Assembly: GCA_036365515.1 (NCBI GenBank)
Contig: CM070876.1
Coordinates: forward strand, 172,757,978-172,821,977
Reading direction: 5' to 3'
Origin: Torymus aiolomorphi
Lineage: Eukaryota; Arthropoda; Insecta; Hymenoptera; Torymidae
Length of the DNA stretch: 64,000 nucleotides
Shown here: in pieces, positions 1 through 12,441 of the stretch
Numbering within the stretch: the first letter of the stretch is position 1
Layout of the letters: the number at the start of each line of letters is the position of its first letter
Notes under the pieces: generated by a model
What the model saw: the letters and a program-made list of their open reading frames with translations, nothing else
Database searches by the model: none
Told to the model about the DNA's origin: nothing
Program-made: the position numbers and the translations under genes

Positions 1-1951
1 AATTACATGAAACATAGAAAACTGGATAATACGTAAGCCGCTCATGTAATACAAACTATTTTCACGATTTATTTACCCTAATAAATTCTAAATTATATAT
101 ATAGCATTCACCATTATAATAAAGTTTTCATTTTCATACTTCTACGCGTTGTCAATTAAATTAAAAAGTAAGAATGATTTATAAACTGCTTGCAGCTGTC
201 TTGTCGAAAATATAAGGAAAGAAGCGGGAAATGCGTGTCCGTGGTACGATTTTCTCATGCGAATGTCATGAGAACCGTGACTATCGCGCGCGGCTGGAAA
301 ACGTGGCATTATAACATTTTCTCACGCAAATTTTTCACTGTCAATAATACTTACTTACTTTACTTACAATTAGACACAGTTGCGCAAGTATTCCTTCATT
401 CAAAATGAAAAATTCTCAAATCGCGCGGCAATCATTTTCACCCGTTGCACGTAGATTTCCAAATCTACGTATACAGCCCAGAAATTAGCTCGCGTTTCAC
501 CGCTTATTTCAACAATTTTAAAAGCAGCCTTCGAATCGTACTTACAAAAAGAAACTTTCAACCGCTATACCCGAATTCGGGCATTCCTTTGTATAACAAC
601 GTAGAAAACTATATGGGCAGATGCAATTAGCATCGATCGACGATGGTTGTAGCGAGCGCATATCTGAATAATTCGTTCTCCGCCGATAGTAATTAAATCT
701 ATACTTTCTAAAGCGAAAATGCACACGAAATGGTGAGGGATACACGCGCGTGTGTCGAGGAGAAAACGTGCGTAATCGCCGTGCCATTAATTAGATTATG
801 ATTAATGTAAACGAGATAGTTTCCCAAAAACTGACCTACTTCGTGAAGATGTTTTCAAGTATTAATGTATACAGTCGCGCCTATATGAGGAGATGGGAAA
901 AACGGGTCTACAAATTGCTTTGATTATTTAGTTTAACGTATCAAATGCCGTATATCACTGCGTCCTGTCGATTAAAATAAAATGTTTAAAAAATCTTTAT
1001 TTTAAAAATCTGTTCAATTTTCATAAATTGAAAACATTATATTTTCTATTCACTCGGATTATAGATACGAAGTTATCTTTTCAATATCTCCAAAGATATT
1101 GAAATTTCGCAATTTTGAAAAATTACTTTTATATTTACAAATCTACTGATTATAGATGCAACTAACGATCTTTAAAGTTTCTCCGAAAATTTCTAAATGA
1201 GAATTCGCATCAACACAACAATACACCGCACATTCTCATACATATCCTTATACCCCCGAAAAATTCAAAATCCTATAACGACCACACTCCCATCACCCGC
1301 AACCCTATCCACCTGCCAATAACCTCTCCTACGACCACCACTACGACTACATCAATCACTCAGTGTAAAACCGTTCGTCACCCACGGCAATCTCATACAT
1401 AATGCGTATAGCCGCTTTCACGTGCTGTATATCACCGATGCAACTATACGAACCTCCGTCCTATCGCGCCTAATCTCGCCCCGTGCGAACGACTCGCGAA
1501 GGTGGAGGTCGCGCTAGCGGCGGCAAGTCATCATAGCCGGGAAGAAAATTCCCTGGGAAAAGCGTGTCTACGTATATATACATATATATTAACGAGCTCT
1601 CTCTCTCTCTCTCTCGTGTATATATCTTTCCGCGCCGCGCAGAAATAAATTACCGCTTTGTTGCAGCGGGGGCCGATGCACAAAGGAATTTCGTAATGAA
1701 TTGCCGCCGCCGTCGCCACGGAGAGAAAGAGACATCGGAGTAATTAATGCAACGGTAACATGGAGATACCTTGTAATATGTGTGTCAGGTTATCGGATTT
1801 TCGTGCATTTTCTGCAAGTTTCTTTATATATATATAAAATGGTGTTGTTGGTGAGTTCGGGAGGAAAGATATATAGTTTCGAGGCCCAGCGAGCTTGGGT
1901 TTAATTATGCCGCACGATCGGGATAATTAAGATCCTAATGGGGGTTCACAT
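1..1951. other. AT-rich intergenic sequence, no gene seen
   Basis: No reading frame here has recognisable protein features, and the short open frames look random. The stretch from about 1,480 to 1,720 is CpG-rich and holds a short CT run near 1,600. I see no RNA gene and no terminal inverted repeats. Confidence 0.5.
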
Positions 1952-2021
1952 GCGCGGCGGTAAGTATAACGGTGATGTACTTCTCTCGCCGTTCGTTATA
2001 GTTATATACTTACCGCCGCGC
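1952..2021 (+). other. 70-nt near-perfect hairpin (pre-miRNA-like)
   Basis: The 5' arm GCGCGGCGGTAAGTATA pairs perfectly with TATACTTACCGCCGCGC at the 3' end, 17 bp. The pairing extends a few more bases with a bulge, leaving a loop of roughly 30 nt. Size and shape fit a pre-miRNA hairpin or a very small foldback transposon. I recognise no known miRNA seed. No gene model overlaps it, and the strand is arbitrary because the stem is symmetric. Confidence 0.35.
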
Positions 2022-4130
2022 CGTTCGTCGAGATTGGAGCAGACGGGGGCGTTACTTCAGACGCGCCGTGGCTTTCCGCGATTATGTAATTCTGATTGGA
2101 TTGGGGGTTTTATCAATTTCTCCGTGTGTGATGTGATGTACGCTTATTATATGTGTGAGGGTAATTTACGCGGCCGCGTAATACGAGGGGGCATTGAATT
2201 ACAAGGAGGAAGTTTTTTTAGTTGTAGCGCGATTTAATATTATACTTGTCGGGTCAGATTATACCCGAAAAGCTCGCGTGGTGTATATTTTCTGCAAATT
2301 TCGTATATAACGAATGTTTTTACTTCGACCTGTGATTAATAAAATTTCGAAGCGATAATGATCAGCTTTGATATTAATAATCAGTAGCGTTTGAAAATAT
2401 CTGCGAAACTCCTGTATGCCGTACCCGTTCCAAGTCATTACTATAATATACACTTGCTCAGCGTTAATGCGCGTTTAATATTGATTTATATATGAATATT
2501 TATGATTAGAAAGTAATATACACTCCGCGCTCAAAGTATCTCAAGATCGACATAAGCATTAAAATGTCCACGGCATAAAACTACTCACCACGAAACAAAA
2601 AACCCAATAACATATATAAGTACCACGCATTTTTGTCAATCAACCGTCACGTTGAAAACTCATTTTTTCCCCCTCTACACCTAACAAATTCTCTCTCTCT
2701 CCCTTTTTTCACAGTCACCATCGCGTATTCCACTGCATTGGCAATCCGGCCAATTAACCTCTTGCGCGGAGAGAAAAAATCGCTCTCCGCACGCGGCCAC
2801 TTGAACCCTATATATTCAATGCACCCGCGACCTCATCATCGTTGCTCAATACCAGAAGCGCGCGCTTGCGCCGGTCGGCTCACAATGTGTGAGCATCGGG
2901 TCAGTGACCAGCAGTAGCGCGATGCCGCCGCCGGCGAGTCGCGCGCAGTGTGTTGAGACTTGTTGAACTTGTAACTCGCGGCGATTTCGCCTTTTATGGC
3001 GGGAGGAGGCCCAGTTTTCTGAACTGTAATAGGATGGGTTTGTATGTGTGTGTGTGTGTGTGTGTGTATGTGGAAGGATGGTAGAAGGATGGAGTTTGTA
3101 AAGTGCTGTGGTTATGGGTTGAGGTTTTATTTTAATTGCAGTTTTATATGTAGCTTTCTTTGAAAAGGGACTGATTATTTAATTTGAGTTTGGCTGATGC
3201 TTTCAGAGAAATAATAAAGCCGTTTACTGCGATGTTCGTTTGTATAATGTCGAGATTGAACTCTTTGACTTGAATATAAAATAACACTTTACGCAAATTA
3301 TTTGTTTTGAGTAATTTTCATAAAAATAATTATTAAAAAATAACTAAAATTTCAAGTTTTCTTTTTCACGAATTTACTGATACAAATTCAGTCGATCGGT
3401 ATAACTTTTTAACGTATTGAGTTTCGGTTTCAATTTTCCCGTATCGAACCAGCAAATACATTAAAAAATCCAAGAAAAAAAATATTAAATTTTGTTTTCA
3501 ATCTTTGAAATTTGTCACCAAACCAAATTTTTGCAATTGTAAAAAAAGCAATGAACTGCAATATCCCAAATTATACCGTAAGATACATTTTACCCTTCTC
3601 TTATTTTCTCCACTTATTAATTTATTTATTACAATTACAGCCTCACCCTCCTACACACTAACCGAAAACTCTCCCACCACCAAAATCCAGCATCATCATC
3701 ATCCTCCTCCGAAATCTAGGCTAATCTACCTGCCGCTCAGCGGCGGTCAGCGCATCCATCCCCGCGGGGGGAATCCCCGGCGTGGATATATGTTAATGCG
3801 GACGGGCGCCTCTCTCGCGAATTTCGGCCACCGTCCTCCTTTTTTTCTTGCTTTTCTTCTCCTCGCTGCCCCCCTCGGCCTTGAACTCGCGGCGAGCTGC
3901 TATAACTGTCCGCGCTCGTAATCGGTTGCGTGCCCCGGTATTTCGCGCAAGGTGTCGCGGACAAGGAGTAATCGCTCGCAGGTATAATGAATACGATTCG
4001 AACAACAGTTATAGGATGTGAAAGTATAAAAAAGTGCGCGCGGGTATACCTGTATATAAGTAAATGGTTGGTACTCCTTTTTCGGCGCAGGATTCTTTCA
4101 AAGGTCGATCGACTCGATTCTCGCTTTTGT
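2022..4130. other. Intergenic, CpG-rich and AT-rich blocks, no gene seen
   Basis: A GC- and CpG-rich block lies around 2,750-3,000, followed by a TG microsatellite at about 3,043-3,068 and a second CpG-rich block around 3,720-3,970. These may be regulatory, but I can assign no promoter. The open frames are short, not conserved-looking, and overlap one another in several frames. Confidence 0.45.
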
Positions 4131-4957
4131 ATATATGTCGAATTCTACAGAAAATTACCCCTAACTGTGGTCGAAAAATCGTAAAAAATTCAAAGTTGAA
4201 GCACACCTACAACAACTGGTTTTTCTATTCTATAGCAAAAATAATGCACAAAAAGCGTGTCGAACCAAGGAAATCGGCATAGTGTTTTTCAGGAAGCTAC
4301 ATTTAAGTTTTCTTATGGAAATTTAACATGGGAATTAAAAATGAACGAAAAGTGGTCATTGATGATTAACCAATAACAAGCTATTGAAGCGGCAAAAACA
4401 AATTTCACAAAAAAAACGATTAGAAGAAAAGAGCTTTAATTTGAGACTAGAATCATTAAAATCGGTCGACTCTGTGCAAAACTACGTGAATTTGAAAATG
4501 GCGAAAAATGACGAAAAATGATCAAAATTTTAAGAATTACGTGGATTTGGGAAAAGTCGTTCATTTTTGGTAATTTTTCGCAATCTTCAAATTCACGTAG
4601 CTTTTTGCACAGAATTGACCGATTTTAACGATTCTAGTCTCAAATGAAATCTCTTTTCTTCTACTTTAATCGGGTTTTCCGTGAAAATTTTTTTTGCCGC
4701 TTCAGTAGCTTGCTATTTTTTAATCATCAATGACTACTTTTCATCTATTTTTCCCTTGTTAAATTTCCATAAGAAAAATTAAATGTAGCTTCCTGAAAAA
4801 CACTATTCCGATTTTCTTGGTTCGACACACTTTTCGTGCATTATTTTTGCTACAAAATAGGAAAAACCAGTTGTTGGAGGTGTGCTTCAACTTTGAATTT
4901 TTACGATTTTTCGACCACAGTTAGAGGTAATTTTCTGTAGAATTCAACATATGTATA
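4131..4957. mobile_element. Foldback (MITE-like) element of about 830 bp
   Basis: The element is an almost complete palindrome. The left arm begins near TATGTCGAATTCTACAG and the right arm ends with the imperfect complement CTGTAGAATTCAACATA. The arms are about 390-400 bp and meet around 4,540, where CTGTGCAAAACTACGTGAAT on the left mirrors ATTCACGTAGCTTTTTGCAC on the right. Identity between arms looks high but not perfect, with small indels, so the insertion is not recent. No coding capacity is seen and the target duplication is unclear because both flanks are AT-rich. It is a non-autonomous foldback transposon of unassigned superfamily. Confidence 0.75.
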
Positions 4958-7900
4958 ATGGAGTTTTGATTTCGTAGGGGATATTATTACAATGAGGTTT
5001 CTTAACAATGGATGCAATAAGCGGATAATAAATTTATAATCGTAGAATGATACATTCGCGGACACCCGATGCGTGTATCTTCCTATCAAATAATTAATTG
5101 ACTTAAAATGATAAATCCCCTGCAACTATATCCTTGCGAAACGGCCCATAAAGCCTTTACAGACTTTTACAACCAGGAAGATACACGTGTCTATACATAA
5201 ACCCTCGGGGGATTGATATACAAAGCATCCGCGAGTTTATACCAACACCGTTCAATATTTATCCGTACTAACGGTTGTAAGCCGCTGCTCTAACCATTCT
5301 CCATTGTCATCATTCTTAGTACCTCGTCACTTACGATGCTAATACACACCCGCGATTTGGAACCCAGGCTTAATAAGGATATACACATGAGTCGACGGCC
5401 AACCTGACGCATTATAATATACGCCGCCGTTGAGTTTGGCAAGCCGAGGAAAAAGTCGCTTAGCATATAAATACACAACGTCGATGTTCTTCCTCTTCAT
5501 ATCGACCTTTAAGAATTATTCCACACGTGTCTACGCGCACAGCCTTCACGCCCAGTGGCCAATTACTTACTTTATTAATTATCCATCCTGCGGCAGCGAG
5601 TTTCGACTTCGCAACGCGGTGTGTACCTATAATACGAAACGAAAATTGTGCAGGCGCCGTGTGTATTAGCGCAACATTTATGACTGTCGCTGTGTTGCGA
5701 TACGTCATGTATACATATATAAGTATAAGTAACGATGACAATGACCGAGGCGCGTCGATCATCGAACGGTTTTCGAAATTTCTTTTTCGTATACGGTGCC
5801 GCCGAATCCGGTGCTGCGTTGTTATTAAGGGTTGCGCAAGGTGTATATAGGGGGATGTAATTCGTCGTTGTCGCGAAATGATTGGAGGATATGGGCTTGG
5901 TGTGATAATGAATGGTTGTCGCGTTTGTTGACTTTTACTACGGCGCGGAATTACTACGGTAGAGGGAATAGTTTCAGTTCTGTCAACACCCGATGTTTAA
6001 CGATTTTTTGAAATATATAGTTTGTTTTAAAATTGAACAGTGATTTTTTTTATTTGTGAATTTGGATACACTGACGTGCGGGCGCATCAAAGCTGTTGTT
6101 TCTTCATAGGAAGAAACCATTTATTCTTGCGTCGCTTTTTTCGAATGGCTTGTAATACTATTGGAAATATCAAGGTAAAGAGGTTTCATTATATTAAGAT
6201 AAATGTGCGAGATATATTACAGGCAATCAAAATCGAAGGGCATTTTATTCTCTTTACGCATTAACCCCACATATATGCGCCTCGAATCGATCAATCATGC
6301 AAATTATAAACTTTTTTTTATTTCTTTTTCGTTCGCATCCTACATGTAAGTTTGTAATCCACCTGTAACTGTAGCATAAATCACCTGCAATGTATTTTAT
6401 TAAGCAAAAATGCGGAAATATTTTATATAATAATATATGGAACACGCTTCTGTATAACTGTATATCCAATCTCGCTCGTTGTCGCCTATAACGTGACTTT
6501 CTTTCGCGCCTTTTTATGCATTCACTTGGATTTACGGTGCGATTGCAATGATTGTTTTTTGATCGGAGAGTCGAGTTTTGAGATACCTGCGTCCTTTGGA
6601 TTAAATTAAACGTATAAAGTACGCGCGATTTTTTCGGCGCGTGACATTTCTCTTGTATTTCTTTTGGAACGCGCTTGTAAATTATATACAAACGGTACGC
6701 TGGATGCGCACGAAAAAACTGCAACTTTTTCTAATCGTTGTAGAATTTTTTGCACAGCAGTAGTTCGCGCACTACTTAAAGTCGCCCGACGACATAAACT
6801 TCTTTATTATCCGAACAACATGTCGCAGACATTAATTTTTATTATCAATTGAATAACTCAACTCTCCGCGCACAGTTATATAAGTTACGTCATAATGCCT
6901 TGTCTCTATCAATAAACATTGCTCTGTAATATTTTCACGCTGGTAACAACGAGGTCATATATATGTTATAATGGATGTAATGATTTTAGATAATAGGCGA
7001 CCTTCGATTTAAGTTCAGCAACACTGCGTTACTTTGCTATTTTATGATACCAGTATAGATATAAACGTATACCGTCGCATAATACCTATATAAGATTTCA
7101 AAACGTAAAATGCTGTTGCCAATTTTCTTATCAACATTTGTAATACAAATGCCGATATAATTATAAGAAAAATCGGTAGTTTACCTACTAATTATACTTT
7201 TCTATAAAAATTTTTATACCTCCTTTATACCAACTACAAAAATCGTACCTTCTATAAAAAAAACAACAGTATATCATTCAACAAAAACCACCTTACCCTT
7301 CCCTTATCTCACCCGTAAGATCACAGCATAGTCTCTCATCTCCTACACCTGCCAACCTCTATATAATACCTACTCGCAAAAACCTACCGAGCCCTTAATT
7401 AGAAGACGTGTACTACTCACTTGTTCTTGGTTATCCCTGCGTCTACAGCATGCCCCCGATTCCTTTCGGTTTTCCTCTCTACGACGCGGCCAGCCTCGCG
7501 CTCTGCTCCCGCCGCATATTTCTCCCAGGACACAAGAACCTTCTTCTTCCTCTCCTCCTTCGCAGTTACTTTTCTTTTGCTTTACTACAGTTCTAGATAA
7601 CGGCAGCACTGGGTCCTCTTCTCATTCTTTCCGGCACTGTGTATACGTGGTGAGTGTTATTCTTTAAGGAAATGCGAGTTACAAACGCTGCAAATATGCG
7701 CGCGAAGGAAAACAGAGCGAGAATTTCGCGTGATCGTGACACGGGTTAGCTCAGCTGTTATAGTCCCTCGAATTCTCGCTCGCTTCCTTTTGTGTTTTGG
7801 ATTTATGCATTGACGCGTGCAGTATTATGTATTGATGCGGTTGGCTGTATGGATCTCGGGTTGTATACTTTTTTTTTGGCGGATGAGAGAGTGTCGAAGC

Positions 7901-10900
7901 CCTCGTGACATTTATCGCGGTTCTATAAATATTGCCGCGCGGAAGCTTTTAGCGCACATGTCCGAGCAGATTTATTGTTTATGTCGGTATGGTGCGGAAA
8001 TGGAAAGCTTTGTTTTTTATTTTTAATGGCGGTAAAGTGATCTGTAAAAACTTTAATTTATGTATTATACATAAAGTTTTGTGGGACGTTTTTCGCCTTA
8101 GATGATCATAAAAGAAGAACCACGGTTGATCGTCTATTTATAAAGTTGAATTAAGAAATTTAATTTGAAATGCATTATATCGGTATTAAGCGTTTAAGAT
8201 TTTTTTTAATGTGAAAGGTTTATACGAAATTTAAATTTCACATTCATCGAACCGTTCTGTGCATTATGATAGGGGCGTGAATTCAATAAATTTTGAGCAA
8301 TGCTATATAATTATCGAAAACGTATTAGGAATTTATATACGCGCACCGTTCGTGTACCTTTACCGATCTAATGACGCAGTAAACCGATTTCCGAATAATT
8401 TGATTAATCGCTTAATCATAACGGCGTTTCATGCTGTTGCGGCACCTTTTTTTTTAATGGTCCCCGTGGTACCAAATGTACATATTACGTATTAGATAAT
8501 AACACACTACTGACCGAGGATTAAAAGTGTTACTAATTTTCGTGCCCGCACTTGTTACTATTGAAATTTCCAACGTAAAATTAAATGGCTACCATTAGAA
8601 CTAGCTCGGCCCTTTCACTTTTCGATTTGTTACAAGAATAGAAATAATTTGAATGAAGCTCCCCGTTTTTTTCAACCGTGTCAATTAAAAGACAATGATA
8701 AATTTTTATCTTCTTTATCTATATTCTATGATCAAAATTAAAATTTTCACACAAACTATATTTTCTAAAAAGAAATTTCTTCCCAAAACCAAAATCTTCG
8801 ACCGCATCTATATTTTTTTTAATACACCGACTTACCATCTACAACGCAGAACCCTAATTATTTCCACCGTTACAAATCAATTTGCAGCCCAGAACATTAA
8901 TTTTCCTCGTTATCCAACAGTGTCGACCACAGCTTATAACTCTGCACACTTAAACACTCGTCAATTACCACACTGCTTCAACTCACTGCCTTCCATAAAA
9001 CCAAATTTCCTGCACCTCAACATCGAAAACTCGTTGTCACAAGGGCTCAGCACCAATCCAACCCTATCCCCATACAGCCAACCGTGCCCCACAATCCTCC
9101 CCCCTAAAATACAAAAACCAACCAGTCAGAATCACTTTTTTTCCCGATCCTCTCCCTGCCGCGCAGCACTTAGTTCTCCATCGCGGGCGGGCAAAAACAC
9201 CGGCAAGTATATATAACGCACTGATCGCTGCGCTCGCTCTCTCTCTCACTGCGCACAAGTTGCGCAGCCCGCGGCGGCCGGGGACAGACTGACTGACTAT
9301 GCCGCTCGCTGACTCGCCGCGGCTGTGGGGGATTCATATTTGGGTCAGCGGCTCGCGCAGAAGTGAAGGTGCGCGCGGGCGCGGAGGGTCTTACTCTTTC
9401 TCTTTCTTTTTCAAACGCATGTGCAACTATATGCAGCGTGCATATATGCCGGTCGTTGACACATACACGGCGGGCAAATTGTCATCGCTATAATGTGGGT
9501 GTGGAGGATATATAGGGTTGGGTGATTTTATTGTATAGGTGAGAGGAGTCAAGGGTATATAATACTTTCGATTGGTGACCTTTTGGGAGAGGTGATGCCC
9601 TTCTCTCTTATATACAATGGGCCGCGATTTATCAAAGTGTCAAAAGGTACGCACGGTGTCCACGAGAGGTGGGTCGGTTATTTCGACATATCCAATCGGT
9701 CGACTGGTACGCGTGGCTTGCTATAAGATGATGATGTGCGTGGTTGGACGGTGAAAATGATAGGATACAGTGGCTTTTAATTATACAGGCTGAGCTTGGG
9801 TGGATAGTGTAAACGGTAGATACTTTATTGATTTGATGATTTATCTATAGGGTTTACACCTTTTTTCATGAGTAAAGCTGTAACGTAGTAATAAATGTAA
9901 AGTATATAGGTTTAAATAATGTAAAATTGAAAAAAAAATCAGTAAAATAATTCATCAGTACAAGGAATACGTTTATTCCTATAGAGAAAATGTATTAGAT
10001 ATACCATCTAATATATCAATATCGTATACCATCGTATATATCAATATATACGTGAGAGAACAAGGATTACTAAAAGAATTAAAGCCTGTCGAGAGATAAG
10101 AAAGTTTAATAAAAGCTCAATACTATAGACAAATTGAAATAGGATAAGTTTAGTCAAACATCAGTTTTTTTTTTATCGATACCGATATAGGATCGTATAT
10201 CTCGTCGCTGACGAGCGTGGTTCACGATACAGGGCGATATACGCATTTAAATTGATTTTTATTTCAATATTACGTTTCGATGTATATCCTTTTTTCCTAG
10301 CTGCGTAAGTTATTATACTTTCGATTCTCTCACAATCGTCCTTCTGTATCTCAATACCATTATTCGATAATAATGCAAATGCGTGGCTAATAAAAGATCA
10401 TTAAAAGATAATAAAAGCTACAAAATTTATTTTCGTATATGATTAATAGTTTTTATTTGTGAATGACGGTATGGATTTCAAATATTCTAATTTAGTATAT
10501 AGCCAGCATTATTCTTGTATCGTGCGAGCACCTTCCTTTCGCAACGTTCTAAAAAATAATTTGATTAAAAAAAATCAAAAGCTTCTGAAACGTTATGGCA
10601 TATACGTCATAGCGTGTTTTCTATTTCAAAATCGATACTCTAAAGTCAAAGAGATTCCACGCGATTCAAAAGATTTTTCAAAAAGAGCGCGACAGTATGG
10701 ATATAGGTGAAGTATTGACGAGGCGTGGGATCGTGTTGCCGAATTGCTGTATGTATAGGTACTCTATTGAGAACATAGAATATGCAAAACAAGTCGATCA
10801 ATTTTTATACAGCTTTTTAGAGCGCTTTCAATTGCGAGTGGCACTGAAACAAAGTGACGTACTAAATTATTTCGTCTGGCTTTCACTTTCTAGTCCAATT

Positions 10901-12441
10901 TTGTTGAACTTTCTATGACCTATGGTAATAATTTTTAAGCTATATAACACTACACAGTTATATGCTCTTTGAAATTAATTTTAAATATGTTTATAGGCGA
11001 CGTTTAAGAAATGGAAATTTTCCAAAAACTCTAAAAAACACATCAACCCTATAAACATCCCGGACTGTATCCTACAACCGACGCTAATCCCTTTTTTTAA
11101 AAAAGACTTTAAAAATACCATTGTTTTCGATTCCACAAATGAGGCAACCCTTTGAACACTATGCATGCCACGTTTTCTTTATGCAGCACAACATGAAAAA
11201 CATAAACAACGAGAACCATCCCACGGGGAAAATGAGACAAACGAGAGTCGCGTCTGATTCTAACGCCCATCAATGTTTGAATTCACGAGAAGTCACGAAT
11301 AGATTTCTCTCACAGTCGACTCCCAGCACTGTGCCTCTTTCTTTTTCTGTAGACCGACGTCTCAGCTTTTTTCGGAAGATCATATATATAGTAGAGACGG
11401 TGCATCTACCTAATGCAGCGCTAATTATAGACCTGTATCTATCATAAATGCTTGAGAGGTAATGGAGTTTTATTTTTTGACAGGCTATATACTGTTGGTA
11501 TTTTTAATTGACTTATAAATAAGCGAAGACTGGTTTTTTTTTAGTGAATAAGTTGTTTGGATTTTGGAACAAGGAGTTGTATGTTTGCTTTGTGTAGAAC
11601 GATTGCGAGGAAATGAGAACTCGGGTGCTAATAACTCATATACTTTATGTATATCGAACGTTTTAACATTTATTGATTTTTATTACACGTTTAATCATCC
11701 CAGCCATTCGCCGTCACTTCAATTACAATAGTAAAAAAAATGAGCAGCTGAAGATGATAAAAAAATTATACATAAAAAATGCGGCCTAAAAATGAAATTA
11801 TATAATTTTTAAATATATTTTTCATTTTTAGATACGTAATATAAAGTATGCACGTTCTGATAAACTTTTTTTTTTTCATATCAATTTGACTAATAAAACA
11901 TGACATCTAATTACATTCATATTTATGATATCTGTGATGTATATAATTAAAAATTTATTGCATTTATACTAAAAATTGACAAGTTTGATTCACAGTCAAT
12001 CAAATAAAAAGCATGATGTAATATAAAAGCAACATGATATTTTACATATGGCATTAACTCACTCAGAAATACTTAAGTTAATAAATTGAATTTAAGTTGT
12101 TCGTTTGAAATACTCACAATCATTGCATATACTTAATTTAGAAATAAAGATATTTCAACAACCTACAGATGTACACAATGAGTATAACTTTCTTAAGATT
12201 TTATTTGTGCTCATCAATAATACTAAAAGAAAAAACTTAAGCTTTAGCTGCCTTTAACACTTGTAAAATCAAGTGTATAAAGCTTGAGTAACTTTGACTA
12301 ATACGTTAAACTAAAAGCAATAAAAACTCAACTCTGCACCTCGTCTATCCTCGTAAAACTTGAGTGTAAAAATATTTTTCTTTTATCGCTTATTGTCCTC
12401 AAAGAAGAGATTTTTTTTATTTTTATCGTAGGCACATTGAG
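4958..12441. other. 7.5-kb intergenic region, no gene identified
   Basis: Only short open frames of up to about 170 codons are present, and none shows domains or splice-linked continuation. The longest, at 8,695-9,216 on the plus strand, is a Thr/Ser/Asn/Pro-rich translation without recognisable motifs. A GC-rich, CpG-rich block around 9,150-9,500 with CT runs looks like a possible promoter or CpG cluster, but no transcript could be attached. The 12.0-12.4 kb end probably includes the 3' untranslated region of the adjacent minus-strand DPY19-like gene. Confidence 0.45.

Noticed and set aside
6254..6724. 156-codon minus-strand open frame as a gene
   Set aside because: No motifs or plausible gene structure; basic composition typical of random AT-rich frames.
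8695..9216. 173-codon open frame as a gene
   Set aside because: Low-complexity composition with no recognisable domain, splice continuation or promoter; likely chance.
12005..12441. Additional DPY19-like exon downstream of 12442
   Set aside because: The stop at 12442 follows a complete family C-terminus, so no further coding exon is needed.
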